From: Rachycentron canadum
Lineage: Eukaryota; Chordata; Actinopteri; Carangiformes; Rachycentridae
Reading direction: 5' to 3'
NCBI GenBank assembly: GCA_038496675.1
Contig: CM076655.1
Span: 24,543,075-24,607,074, forward strand
Length of the DNA stretch: 64,000 nucleotides
Below the pieces are notes generated by a model, which did not search any database, was not told the origin of the DNA, and saw only the letters and a list, made by a program, of their open reading frames with translations. Position numbers and translations under genes: made by a program. The stretch's first letter is position 1. Every line of letters begins with the position of its first letter. Shown here in pieces: positions 46,931-58,779 of this stretch.

Positions 46931-47839
46931 AATCCCCGACCCCCAGATCGACTCCCACTGCAGGTACCTCTCTCCTAATACCCAGCGGGGATCATTAAAG
47001 CTCCAGCTAAGAGTGAAATCAGACCTGTGGAGATTTGCTGGTCCTGTACGCCGTCTCTGGGAGGCCTGGTGGAGCTGCTGACTGCATGTTGGTAATAAGG
47101 AGCAGAGGTGCAGGATGAATTTAAATCCTTCACTTTGGGACAGAACTCTATTAAAAGTCAAAGTCCTGTTTTGAAACTGTTATTTTAGTTAAAGCGTGAA
47201 AGCAGCTACAGAAACATTCGCTAATTATTGAAAGTAAAACTTCTCAGAGCGGCTGATTCCTCTCAGTGTCAGTGCCACCCTGACTCAGTCGGTCTCAATG
47301 CTGGATCTTTTTTTAGCTGGTATTTCTCATGTATCCACTATTGGCTCAGGCTCTGGCTCAATCTCAGTCTGTGGGCGGCTCTCTGATCTCCTGCTTTACA
47401 TGCTAAATCAAAAAAGTTTGGTTTCTTCAGCTTGGTCCAAATGCAACATGTCTCAGGTGTCCAGCGTCACGGCAAAGGGAAACAGCGCAGTGCAGAGATG
47501 TATTTCATTGTTGTCTGTCTGCACTCTTATTTTGGACAGAAGCGATGCAGCCTTCACTCTCTGTGTTTGCTTTAGGGCCTGAGGTCTCCTTTGTCCACTC
47601 TGCTTTTGTTAACTGAGTCCTGACCCTGGACCTGAGTCAGACAGAGCGAAGCAGATCTGGCAGAATCCGTTGGGTTCCTGCAGGACTCAGGTCCATGTGT
47701 CAATAGAAATGATACCCAGGTGGATCAGTGTGGACACTAACAGCCTGTTCTTGGAATTAGTTTCTATATATTTGAATGATGCTTCCACACTAGAGGGAGT
47801 GAAGTTTGATAGACAGACATAGATGGATAGATAGATAAG
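46931..47839. other. Non-coding stretch, nothing recognised
   Basis: No gene or repeat family is recognised. Confidence 0.4.
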
Positions 47840-47844
47840 AAAGA

Positions 47845-47865
47845 GGGGTGGGGTGGGGTGGGGGG
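47845..47865 (+). other. G-quadruplex motif
   Basis: Four G runs (4, 4, 4 and 6) separated by single T residues. This is a textbook very stable quadruplex pattern. It lies at the tail of a LINE-type fragment. Confidence 0.8.
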
Positions 47866-47910
47866 TAGATAGATACTTTAATTATCCCTTAGGGGAAATT
47901 CAGGTGTCCA
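47866..47910 (-). repeat. LINE-type 3' tail fragment
   Basis: Minus-strand reading is CACCTGAATTTCCCCTAAGG, then GATAATTAAAGTATCTATCTA, the same tail class as at 15424 and 7832. GATA units continue on the + strand left of the quadruplex (47820-47836), so the G tract interrupts the tail. Confidence 0.65.
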
Positions 47911-49154
47911 GCAGCTTATTAGTCGCGATGACAGTAGTTAATGATAAATAATAAACCCTAATAATTGAGTACAACATAACTGCCTATTGCATTTATATAG
48001 CAGTTCTACGAGTGCGTTTTAGTTAACAGTTATAACAATACATGAACATTGCAGGTCAGGAAAATGTTGATGTGTTGTTATTACTTCTCCACTGTACAGT
48101 CACACTGGTGAGTACTTGAGTACTTCCATATGAAGTTACTTAATACAACATTTCAGAGGGAAACCTTGCACTTAGACCAGCTCATAAAACGCTGCATCAT
48201 TACTTCACAGTTAAAATGTTCACCAGTTAGAACTTTAGTAGAGCATTAAAATTCACTTTGATGCATAAGTAATAATAATAATCCAGTGATATAACTTGGA
48301 AAAAAGGAGCCAATCTATGATTACTTTTGCATTTGATACTTAAAGTACCTCCACTGCTAAATTAATCACGAATGCACGACTGTAATTGTAATGGAGGATT
48401 TTTATGCTGTTGCTACTTCTACTGAAATAAAACCAAAGATCCCAACGCTGCCTCTACCACTGTTTATCATTGAAGCGTCATGCTGTCAGTGCTCTCTTTA
48501 CGGGTCTGTTAGTCAACCACCGCCTCTTACATTGAGTCTGATTATGGTAATTATCCTTTTACAGCTCATGACTGTCCTCTGGTCCACTGCAGCCCGTTGT
48601 CTCTTTTTATTGAAAAATTAATTTATGCATCTTCCCCCCCTGGTTCCAACTGTTCTGGCTTATATATGGTTACCATATTTGGCTGGGGCTGAGGGTGCAG
48701 ACTTGGGCCAATCTGGACAGATAATCAGGTCCTGTTAGCAGTACTCAGACCGGCTTTGGGCCAGTGTCAGCCAATGGAATTAGGCCCTCATGACTCTGGC
48801 AACCAGGCGCGCTGGACGCAGCCCAAGGCCATCTTGGCTTTCCTCAGCTACATCTGGCTGGTGGAGCCCCTTTGTCTATAGCTGAGTCTTAAATACTTGT
48901 TTTCTTATTGTTTGCCAGCAAATACAGCAGCAGCAAGTACAATTTAAATATTTTATTTAGGTGTAAAATCCACTTGAACACCTTGTCTGTGTAAAAATCT
49001 CACAGGTTCAGGAGTTGCACATCAGTACGTGACATAACTCTTTAAAACCCACATGAAGGCTTTTACATTTTTTTCATGCCTTTGTGTATAAAAATGTCAT
49101 CAAGTCTCTGTATATATAGAATCAGCTCAACCTCAGCTAATTATATGTCAGACA
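47911..49154. other. Non-coding stretch with short repeat fragments
   Basis: Segment 47982-48020 (TTGCATTTATATAGCAG) resembles the start of a dispersed fish repeat. No gene is recognised. Confidence 0.35.
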
Positions 49155-49600
49155 ATAGACAGACGTTAAATTTTTCTTATTTTCTAGATAAAAACACTGT
49201 AAACCAGAAAAACCAAAGAAAACTTCAACACAAAGTTCCACACATGTGTTTGTGTTGTTCTAGAGCTGATTTGAAGTTTCTCTCTTTATCTGATCTGAGT
49301 TCTGCTCATTCTTTGGAGCAGTAATGATGAAAAATCAGCTCCAAAGCCTCTAATGCTCTAAATATCTTATTGTCCATGTCTCTCTGTCTTTATTCTGTCA
49401 CTACAATAAACTCAGAGCAACTTCTCCTCACTCTGAGATCAGAAAAATACAGGATTGATCCCATTGACTTTGGCTACAAGCAGCTGACAGCTAGGCCTCT
49501 GAAGGAGACACTCTGATTGGCTGTGACATCACCCACTGGAGCCAATAGGAGTGTCCCGCGTAGAGACGTGACTCGAGACGTCACTATCAAAGATGGAGGA
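49155..49600 (-). repeat. Family G repeat, copy 2 (inverted)
   Basis: This is an almost complete reverse complement of 10936-11370, from GTAAACCAGAAAAACC through GAGCAGTAATGATGAAAAATC and TGGCTACAAGCAGCTGACAG to GAGACGTGACTCGAGACGTC. The two copies are close to identical over most of their length, so the family was active fairly recently. Confidence 0.9.
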
Positions 49601-50670
49601 TGAGAATGGATGGATAAACACACAGAAGTAAAGCAGCAATGCTCCAGTCAGTGTCACACACGAATCAGGGTTTGTTGGAAAGAGCTGATTCGCTAATTTA
49701 AGAAAAAAGCATCATGTCTCCAGCTCATTGTGCCCGAAAGATGAAGTTTCTGTGGGCTTAACAGGGTTAATGGACTTTTTCACACGGTCTCCTCTTAAAT
49801 CAGTGCATTAGTTGTCTTCTATATCCTCCATCAGTCCTGCAGCTCCGGGCGGAGGTGACATGTCAGATCCCACCCACCTGGACTTAAATATCAGGGGCAG
49901 GTGGATCTCAGCAGGTAACTTCCACAGCCAGCTCAAACACTGTAATCATGAGTGCAGTTTTTTTCTTTCTTAGATAACAGGGTTTTCTGTCCTCACACCA
50001 GCAGAAAGCATGAGCGGCGCTTTTACTAAGAGGTGTTGGTGAAGATGTTTTCTTCAGGGAGAGATAAAAATGACTCCTTTGAGTATGTCCTGCAGGACTG
50101 AGCACCATCTCCCCAATAGTCCTTGGCTGTGCTGGAGAGGCTGGCAACAAGAAAGGAGTCTGGATGCTAAAAGCATTCCTGCAGGGTCATCTCCATCGCC
50201 TCGCACTCTCTGAAAAACCCAGACTCTCACTCCTTCGCTTGTTTGCTGAGAGACTCTCAGAGTGTCGGCGGATCCCAACGCTGCCACGCAGGCTCACGTC
50301 TGCCGCCACCTGATTTTATTGGACACCTTTATTGTTGTTGGGCCCAGGGAGGCAGAAGTGGACGCTGCATGTTTTAATTAAAAGACCTGAACCTCGTCCC
50401 AGAGGCAGAGAGTCTGTATGTCCTTTCTGTCCTGGTCAACTCCAGCTAAAGTTAGGCTGCCTGGTGGATGTGGTGAGTGTGATTTGAAGATGTACGAATC
50501 GCACTGAGGCTTTTGTGTGGGCAGAAAAGAGCCCAGTGAGCTGGTCAGCAGGGCACCACTACACACTGTAGTGTTGTATTTAGCTTTTAAAATAACTAAA
50601 CAGGAACTGGTCAGTGTTAATGGTGTCAGATATTTCCAGTGTTCCCTGTTTCTGGATTTTTTGACAAACT
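49601..50670. other. Non-coding stretch, nothing recognised
   Basis: No gene is recognised between the two minus-strand family G copies. Confidence 0.4.
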
Positions 50671-50817
50671 CTGAAAAATACAGGATTGATCCCATTGACT
50701 TTGGCTACAAGCAGCTGACAGCTAGGCCTCTGAAGGAGACGCTCTGATTGGCTGTGACATCACCCACTGGAGCCAATAGGAGTGTCCCATGTAGAGACGT
50801 GACTCTAGACGTCACTA
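50671..50817 (-). repeat. Family G repeat, copy 3 (truncated)
   Basis: It matches about 49447-49593 nearly base for base, starting at CTGAAAAATACAGGATTGATC and ending GACTCTAGACGTCACTAG. The other two thirds of the unit are missing. Confidence 0.85.
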
Positions 50818-51989
50818 GCAGACTGACCCAAGTCTTTACTAACTTTGTTCATGAATGTATGAACCAAAGGAAGTTACAATTTCAAATCCTCTAGTTTTTA
50901 CAAGAAAAAACAACACGTCTCTATCTCAAACCATCGTGGATCAATAGCACTCAAAATACGATGCGATTTTTGGAACCATGTACATTTCCGTGGTCTCAAT
51001 TAAGTTAGCAAACACATCCAGCAGACAGAGAAACATGGCAGCCCCACCCGGAGTAAATGCTGTCCACCTAATGAAGGTCAGCCCAGTATTACCTCCTTTC
51101 AGCTCTGTTTTGGTCTCCACCAGCTCTACTTTCTTTGTAATGTGTGGTGCTGGGCAGGTGATTAAAAACATAGGCTGAACCTGACAGAAAATATGGAGCT
51201 GAAAGGGGCTGAAAGAAATCTCTCTAAAGCTGAGGGGAACTTGGGTGATAAATCTGTGTGATCAACACTATTATGAACAACACACACGCACACACACACA
51301 CAATATAAACATAGGGACAATAACATTTTAGACAAATATGTTCACAAATCTTTTCTGTTTGTATGTTTTTTTGTTATAAACCATCTGTGGGATATTTTCT
51401 GTGAGATGAGAGTGAAATTTCTTATTCACTGTTTTTCTTGTTTGTCTTGTTAAGTTTAACATTTTCATAAATTTGGGGTAAAATGGTGAAAATGCAGCAG
51501 ATGCTGAGATATTCTGGTCTTTAGTCCCCAGCAGGATACGCAGACACTCCTACATTTCCCATTATACAACTTGATAGCATCTCTTTGTTACACTGGGAAC
51601 ACACTGCCTTTGTTGTGAGTTTATGTGTCTGTGTTCACTGTGTCTCTGATACGACCAGCTCTGTCTCTCCACATAGAGCTTACAGGCCACTTGAATATTG
51701 CTTTTCTTTTCATTCTAAATGATTTATCTTTGACAGTAAATATCTCGACCGTCTCCGCCTCCTAAATTGGTTCAAAAATATATATGATTTTTGCTGTCAT
51801 TGATGATCAAATACAGAAGTACGTTCTGGGTCCTCTGGTTCATTTTAGCAACGAATCTCATTTTATGTGAGTGCAAGAGTGAGGGAGAGAGAGAGAGAGA
51901 GAGCGCAGCAGTCACTCAAAACTGAAAGAAGTAAGGAGGCATTGAAGTGCAAGTGTCAACCTGTTCGCCCTGATTCATACCTTGATCTC
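50818..51989. other. Non-coding stretch, nothing recognised
   Basis: No gene is recognised. A (GA)n run lies at about 51885-51903 and a short (CA)n at about 51288-51302. Confidence 0.4.
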
Positions 51990-52275
51990 GACCTATATGG
52001 ACCTTTATGGCCTATATTCCTCTATATGGGACCGTTGTTTCAAAAATGAACATTGTGTTGTATTGAAGAAGACTTGAAACTATGACTGAGACCATAAACT
52101 CATTAGGAAAATGTTTACTGAGGTAATAAATCAAGGGAGAAGTAGGGACATTTTCCCATAGACTTCAATGCAATCTGACTTCTTTTTGCAACTGGACCCT
52201 CAGAATCACTCCTAGATGGTCATTAGATGGAATTCAGGTTTGAGGCTCTTTAGCTTTATGAAGCCATTTTCACAC
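51990..52275 (+). repeat. Family A repeat, copy 8
   Basis: Blocks TATTGAAGAAGACTTGAAAC, GACTGAGACCATAAACTC, CCCATAGACTTCAATGCAATC, GATGGTCATTAGATGGAATTC and GAGGCTCTTTAGC are present. The first third of the unit is missing. Confidence 0.8.
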
Positions 52276-52297
52276 ACAATCTATAAGCGCAAGTGAG

Positions 52298-52302
52298 GCT
52301 GG

Positions 52303-52337
<35 letters not shown>

Positions 52338-52338
52338 C
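52298..52338. repeat. (GAG)n tract
   Basis: GGA/GAG triplets with GAA interruptions. Confidence 0.9.
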
Positions 52339-52860
52339 ACATTGTGTTGAATAGTTTTTGTCAGTGGATGCTGTTATGATGTCATCATGACATCAACAGG
52401 CCTTTTCAGGAAACTGTGCATATTATATTGAATCTCGCCAAAACCCAAGCTCAAATGCAATGCGTCTGCTCAAACCCGTTAACATGAGCGCCGACATGAA
52501 AACCACCTCCTGGCCCCTAAACCCTCATATCGTTTTCACACGCCACACCGGAGGTGTGAAATTGGTGGAAGTGCCATTGTGATTGTTTAAATTGTGACTC
52601 TCTTCCACAGAAAATGTATTATTCGACAGCAACAAAAAAGAACAAATTTAGGGCTCTGCAGTTGATTCTGCCACCTTAACATGTCCATTTTTTACAGCGT
52701 GCTCTCCATTGTGCGGCGCTGACACACATAAAAAGTTCCTCTGCTTCAATTTGTGCCAATCTGACTCCAGAAAAAGGGGGAAAATGTGTTCTTTCCACGG
52801 TGATCCGTCTTCAAAGTGGGCCTGCGTGTGCCGAGGAGGGTGTCGGGGTGGGGGTGGGGG

Positions 52861-53252
52861 NNNNNNNNNNNNNNNNNNNNNNNNNNNNNNNNNNNNNNNN
52901 NNNNNNNNNNNNNNNNNNNNNNNNNNNNNNNNNNNNNNNNNNNNNNNNNNNNNNNNNNNNNNNNNNNNNNNNNNNNNNNNNNNNNNNNNNNNNNNNNNNN
53001 NNNNNNNNNNNNNNNNNNNNNNNNNNNNNNNNNNNNNNNNNNNNNNNNNNNNNNNNNNNNNNNNNNNNNNNNNNNNNNNNNNNNNNNNNNNNNNNNNNNN
53101 NNNNNNNNNNNNNNNNNNNNNNNNNNNNNNNNNNNNNNNNNNNNNNNNNNNNNNNNNNNNNNNNNNNNNNNNNNNNNNNNNNNNNNNNNNNNNNNNNNNN
53201 NNNNNNNNNNNNNNNNNNNNNNNNNNNNNNNNNNNNNNNNNNNNNNNNNNNN
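52861..53252. other. Assembly gap (392 N)
   Basis: The left border is GGTGTCGGGGTGGGGGTGGGGG and the right border begins with seven G. As at the first gap, a G-rich, quadruplex-prone sequence probably caused the break. Frames across it are artefacts. Confidence 0.98.
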
Positions 53253-53466
53253 GGGGGGGTGATAAGTGTTGGGGATGTAGTAAATTTGAATACAATGACA
53301 TAAAATAAAACTGGTTGTCATGCTCAGCTGTTCTGCTCCGGCGGGCCTTTCCTTTCTGTCTAAAGCTGCTCGACACAGTTCCGGATTTACCAAATCCTCC
53401 GAAGACGAAACGAACCCTGTCGCTTCATTGTGTGAGAGCTGCCGTCAAACATCCCCCTCCCTCACC

Positions 53467-53522
53467 CACACACACACACACACACACACACCTCACCCTC
53501 CTCCTCCTCCTCCTCCTCCTCC
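53467..53522. repeat. (CA)n then (CTC)n compound microsatellite
   Basis: CA units at 53467-53491 are followed by CTC triplets at 53497-53522. Confidence 0.95.
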
Positions 53523-54179
53523 ATCCTCCCGCTGGTCCTAATCTCTCTCTCTTCATACAGACGGAGGAGGACAGGCAAGAAGTCAGGTTGCAGTTTGAGC
53601 TTTTAAGCATTTGGGGATTGGTTTCAATTTAATGCGGCGATGTAAAAAAGAAAGAATCAATTTAGAATAGCTGGGTCCCCGGGGTCACCTGGTCGAGCGA
53701 GCAGTGGTAATGACAGAGAGAGAGATAAAAATCACAGACAATGAACAGATATAAATAATAATTACGGAAAAACCTGCCATGTCACACAGAAATAAGAAAT
53801 TAAATCTGAGGGAAAAAAAAAAAAATTAGACTTAATTAGCGTTGTCTGTGTTTTGTTCAAGTGATCTTTAACATTTTTCTCCAAATGGGAGAAATCCTAA
53901 AAAGGCTTAATGTGGAAATAGTTTAATGAGGGAAAATAAAACAATTTAAACAATTTAACCGAGAGGACAAAAAATTGAAAAGATTCCCAAATGGTAAGAA
54001 GGAGATGATAATATTCATAAAAAGAAAATGGTTTCATAACCTCTCCCTGGTTTAAACAACAGAACAAACAGCAACTAAAAATTACCACAGAGCTGTGAAA
54101 TATACAGATGTATGATTCTATAAATGATTATTTTGGACTTTTTGTTGCATAAATTTTACAATAAGACTCTCATCGTGGC
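53523..54179. other. AT-rich non-coding stretch
   Basis: No gene or repeat family is recognised. Confidence 0.4.
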
Positions 54180-54640
54180 TTATAATTACATCATTAATAT
54201 GGTTATTAACACTTTATAAATCATATATAAACCATTTTCATACGCTGTTGCAGGCTCACTATTTAGTAAGAGCAAGTCGATGCTTTTTTAATTTTACTAA
54301 TGAGTTATATCTGGAAAGGAGCCTAATTGTAAAATGATAATAATAATAATAATAATACAATGCTCCCTATTACCAGTTATAATTAACAGTAATACATGCA
54401 GCTTCACACTTTACAATGATGCTGCCCTTATTAAGGATTTATAAACGATTTATCATTAATTTGGTTAAAACTTTATAAATCATAAATAAACAAGTTCTTG
54501 CTTACTTCTGATTAATGTGATTAATGCGTTTATAACTGGGAGGGAGTCTTATTGTATGATAATATTACAAGTCTCCCCGTTAACAGTTATAATTTATAGG
54601 AATTCGTGAGTTAATGCTTCACAATTAGGCTTCATTTACC
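54180..54640 (+). repeat. Imperfect tandem duplication, ~261-bp period
   Basis: TAACACTTTATAAATCATAT at about 54206 recurs as TAAAACTTTATAAATCATAA near 54467. GGAGCCTAATTGTAAAATG pairs with GGAGTCTTATTGTATGATA, and CCAGTTATAATTAACAG with ACAGTTATAATTTATAG. An (AAT)n run lies in the first unit (54336-54357). Likely a diverged two-unit repeat. Confidence 0.6.
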
Positions 54641-54954
54641 AGTAACTGTTACATAAATAAACGGTTGTAAAGATGAGAGGCCAGGAAACATGAAGATGGA
54701 TGGATCATGTCGAAGGTGTTGACTGTGTTTAAATGCTAACAACAAATATCGGATGAAGTTGACAGATATGAGGCTTAACAGTACACATATATGGGGCTCA
54801 CTATTTGACAGGTCACTGTTATCCAATGAGTTCTAACTATTTATGAATTCACCAGTGTATTGTATAGTTTTCATCACACCCTCCATTCAATGTGAGCTCT
54901 GGGATCAGTAGAATGAAATGTGATGGTTGTGATCATCTGACAAGCTGTGGAAAC

Positions 54955-55065
54955 AAACCAGCTGTGTATTCAGATTATCCAAAAACCACTTCATCCAGAG
55001 ATCAAACTGAAAGTGAGCGCATCTGAAATGTCAGTGCTAATCCCTCATTATACAGTGAAACTGTG
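54955..55065 (+). repeat. Family F repeat, copy 1
   Basis: TCAGATTATCCAAAAACC, AAGTGAGCGCATCTGAAATG and GCTAATCCCTCATTATACAG match the same order at 58475-58590. It is non-coding. Confidence 0.6.
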
Positions 55066-55835
55066 AGCACACAGCGACAGTAAACACAGCAGGTCAGACG
55101 TTGAAGCACCGTGTTGGTCTGTAAACTGTGTCAGATGTTTACAATGATCGGCGTTAATACACCCCCCATGATGACTGAGGCTGAGGTTTTACAAACACAC
55201 ACACACACACAAATGTCACACAAACACACAGGAGACGTGTTCATGGTACAGTAGCAGGGATGATTCGCATTGGGAATCAGGGCGGTGGTGGACCGTGGCA
55301 TCTCCCCACAAGTCAACAGCCCACAGCGAGTAGCTGTTATATGCTGCCAGTGTGTGGGTTCACACAGAAAACAATGGTTGTGAGTGATTTGATACATGTC
55401 ATGCCCATAACCCCTGAAAGCCCTGAGCTATTTTTTGGGAAAAAAAACACTCCCGAATTCAATCAGTAGTGGTTCCACAGCAGTAAGGCAAAAATAAACA
55501 ACCATGGGCTCTATGGGTGAGGGACACTGGAGAGTTTTGACATTCAATATGTCTCCTTTCTTCTATCAGCAAGCCACAGTTAGATTTCAAAACCTGCGAC
55601 TGAGATAATTTGATTTTTATTCACATTTTTGTTACCAACCAAATTGAAATTACAGGGTGAACATATAACAGCATGTCAGTCAGCACAGATGCTATTGAAC
55701 CTGTAAACTGCAACTCTACCAAATCTGATGCAAAATAAATGAAACCTTATTATTTGTTATTTGGCGCTTCCTTAGAGAACTTCCGCCTCCTGACAGACCA
55801 AATCTAACTCTAACTTGCTCTCTACAACGTCTGTA
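55066..55835. other. Non-coding stretch, nothing recognised
   Basis: No gene is recognised. A short (CA)n lies at about 55195-55210. Confidence 0.4.
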
Positions 55836-55960
55836 CTGTAGCTTTGAAGCTCAGAGTGAGCTGCTCCGCTGTTGCCATCTTGGCAGTACCAGACTGTGCC
55901 CTTGCAGGTAATCTAAAAAGTGATCAAAGAGATCACGTGTGGAGCTGAGACTTTGGTGAA
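55836..55960 (+). repeat. Family E repeat, copy 1
   Basis: GCTTTGAAGCTCAGAGTGAG then GTTGCCATCTTGGCAG match 58150-58260 (GCTTTGAAGCTCAAAGTTGG, GTTGCCATCTTGGCAG). I have seen this motif as a dispersed fish repeat. Confidence 0.6.
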
Positions 55961-56269
55961 TGTCGATTTGTAAGAAGCAAACGCTCATTCAAAGAGACCG
56001 CGGCCTCAATTCTACATAAATAAGCCTTCATGTAATATAACACAGTACAGGAATGAAACTTAACTTTAATCTTTAAAATAAAGCTTGGTCACTGCTTCAA
56101 AACTCTGGCTTTGAGTTTTGACTTTGGCATCGCACAGACAGAAAAATCTGCCCTAAATGACATGGGTCATGTGACCTCTTTCAAACATTTCACTGTCAGC
56201 TGTCATGAGGTTTGAGCAGAGGACACAAAACTGAGCTTTGAGTTCACCTTCAACCCAGCGGTAACCCAC

Positions 56270-56735
56270 CACGACACCACGACTGGTTTGTGAGCTGCTG
56301 TTTGGAAGCCTCCAGTTTGCAATTTGGTCATGAAACCAGAAGAAACCATATTTGCAGGAAAAGGTGGATCTGACCTGCTCTGTACTCTCTCCTGATTGGG
56401 TGCTACAGTCTGTCAATCACACAGTAGCCACACCCCTTAATCCATCCCCTGCTTTCTGGTCTATTTTCCTCTCAATGGACCATCATTTAAAAAATGAACA
56501 TCATGTTGTATTTAAGACTTGAAACTAGAGACTGAGACCATAAACTCATCAGGAAAACGTTTACTGAGCTAATAAATCAAGGAGAAGTAGGGACATTTTC
56601 CCATAGACTTCAATACAATCTGACTTTTTACAGTGTAGGTCAGTCATTAGATTGAATGCGGGTTTAAGGGTCTTCAGCATCGGCTTCACTTTTCAGCCAG
56701 GGAGTCAACATCCAGTTTTATAGACAGTCCAGTCA
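56270..56735 (+). repeat. Family A repeat, copy 9 (near full length)
   Basis: From ACGACTGGTTTGTGAGCTGC and GAAGCCTCCAGTTTGC through CTCCTGATTGGGTGCTAC, GTCTGTCAATCACACAG, ACTAGAGACTGAGACCATAA and CCCATAGACTTCAATACAATC to GTCAACATCCAGTTTTATAG. Both ends are present, about 465 bp. Confidence 0.85.
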
Positions 56736-58149
56736 ATAACAGATGCACTGGAAAGCGTATGTGGGCTGGAATTCGATGTGTTAGTGTTTATTAGTTAGAT
56801 TTCAATCATTTGTGACAATAGAAGTATTTCATTTTTGATAAAAAAAAAAAAAAACTTGACTGAAATGTTAAACTTTGTAAAATGTGAAGTGTGATTTATG
56901 ATTTTTGCTTCTTGCCTTGTCCCATGGGTCAAAAATGTAAATTAACTCAAAGCACGTGGTCTGCAAAGGCATCGATGCCGACATCAGCTTGGTTAAGACT
57001 GTAAATTGCTTTAAAGTGCCTTTCTTGATGTGATGTTTTTCTTTGTGGCCTTTTTCACTCTCTGTTCACTGACCTCAGTCCATTTCAGCAGCGATGCCAG
57101 TTAAGGCTCATCTGAATTTGAGAGACGGAGCAGGAAGGCGCTTGAATCAGATCCAGACGGCTCCGCAGAACGTGAGGCGAGCCGACAGCCAAGCGCAGCG
57201 AGGACTTCAGAGAGCGAGAGACAGAGTATTTAAAGGTGTTTCTAAAGGGGCCGTTTGATGTAAAGCTTCCCAGCAGGACTCGCTTTCACACCGCGGACAG
57301 GCAGAGAGCTAACATGACAGTTGGCAATAAATCTTAAAACACTTTTGTTTGTTCCTGTGTAGATAAACACACAAAGGCTCAGAATCTGACAGGAATCTAA
57401 AAATACTCTGCGGTTTAATTAGGCCAATAATGACCCGGTGAGCTTTCAGGGGGGTAAACAGCCGCTTTCATGCCTCCTGCCTTTTTTAGTTGTTGTTTGG
57501 ATGCAGAGCCACCTTCTCTCAGGTAACAAAACTGCCAAAACCTCAGGAGCTACTTCCACCACAAAAAAAAAAAAAAAAAAAAGAAAAAAGAAAAGGAAAA
57601 GGAAAAAAGAAAAGCCTTCTTGTTTTGGTGGAAGGGCACCTCTGCTGTTTATCTGCCAGCAATTAGCATGGCAAAATGCTGCGGCTCTGGCCTTCATTCA
57701 GCGTGACTCAATCAGCAAATACATTAGCAACGTAAAGACAGACAGACAGAATGCAAAGCGATGCAGAAAATAAACTACAGAAGTGACAACATAAAGGAGA
57801 ACAGCACAGAGAGAAACAAGATGTTTTACACTGAGAAACTAATCGGCCACGATGCAGATCTGCTCACAGAGCGGGATGATTAGCCGCTCTGCAATCTCCG
57901 GAGATACGTTATGGTGAAAACAAAGAAGATGGTGGCAGTGTCTTCAACTGTGTTGCATTAAATGAGGACGGAGCAAAGATACGTGTATTTCATTGTCACT
58001 ACACATCTGACTAAACTGTGATTATTGTGGGGTCATTTGCAGGTCAAAGTCTGGGGTGAAACCAGGCTAAATTAGACTCATTGCAGTGTCTCTTTGCGTG
58101 TAACTTAAAACCAAAGAATATGAATGAAGATGGATGTGGCCTCTGCGAC
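56736..58149. other. Non-coding stretch with A tracts
   Basis: No gene is recognised. Poly(A) lies at about 56839-56853 and 57563-57582. The latter is followed by purine-rich AAAAGG repeats that create a Lys-rich frame, which is not coding evidence. Confidence 0.4.
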
Positions 58150-58260
58150 GTCACCCTCAGAGCGGCTTTGAAGCTCAAAGTTGGCTGCTCTGCCGTTGCC
58201 ATCTTGGCAGCTAGAATTTCAGAACTCACCTCAAAGGGCGGGAGCACGGGCGTTGTTACC
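58150..58260 (+). repeat. Family E repeat, copy 2
   Basis: It matches 55836-55960 around GCTTTGAAGCTCAAAGTTGG and GTTGCCATCTTGGCAG. Both are in the same orientation, 2.3 kb apart. Confidence 0.6.
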
Positions 58261-58474
58261 AAAATAACTACTAACAGTTGAAATCTGTCTGATATTTGCA
58301 CGAAAAATCCACCGAAAAGGCGGCAACACCACATAGGCCGTGTATTGGCACCAACTGTCAACTGTGACGACATCTACCTGTCATGCAACGTGCCCACCCT
58401 CTGAATTATGCATGATTTAAAACCCTAATTAAAATCTAAAACAGGTGATTTATGTACAGATCAATCTTACAGAT

Positions 58475-58590
58475 TTATCCAGATTATCTAATACACCATA
58501 TATTTGGAAGTAAAAATGAAAGCGAGCGCTCCTGAAATGTTGCTGACAACCTCTCAATGCACAGAAAAACACATAACGGGAGATGCAGTG
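58475..58590 (+). repeat. Family F repeat, copy 2
   Basis: CCAGATTATCTAATACACC, AAGCGAGCGCTCCTGAAATG and ACAACCTCTCAATGCACAG follow the order of copy 1 at 54955. Confidence 0.6.
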
Positions 58591-58746
58591 GGATAAAGCA
58601 CACAAGTAGGTAGTATGTTAGTCGAATTCCCATCTGTTGTGCACAGCAGGTGGACGGTTAATTCAGTGTCTGGTCTTGTATTTTCTTGTATTATAGCCCA
58701 AACTGTGCTTGTTATCTTTCGTTACCTTCTCAATGTTAGTCCTGAC

Positions 58747-58772
58747 GATTGTACTTGTTAACAAGTACAATC
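58747..58772. other. 26-bp perfect palindrome
   Basis: The half site GATTGTACTTGTT is followed at once by its exact reverse complement, centred on GTTAAC, with no spacer and no mismatch. It ends 8 bases before a TTAA MITE. Confidence 0.9.
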
Positions 58773-58779
58773 CATGGCT

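Noticed and set aside
48660..48870. Possible fourth GGGCCA-rich repeat (TTGGGCCAATCTGGAC, TTTGGGCCAGTGTCAG)
   Set aside because: Only short motif similarity; the other blocks of the family were not found.
52648..53393. Long open frames spanning the second N run, both strands
   Set aside because: They exist only because N codons do not contain stops.
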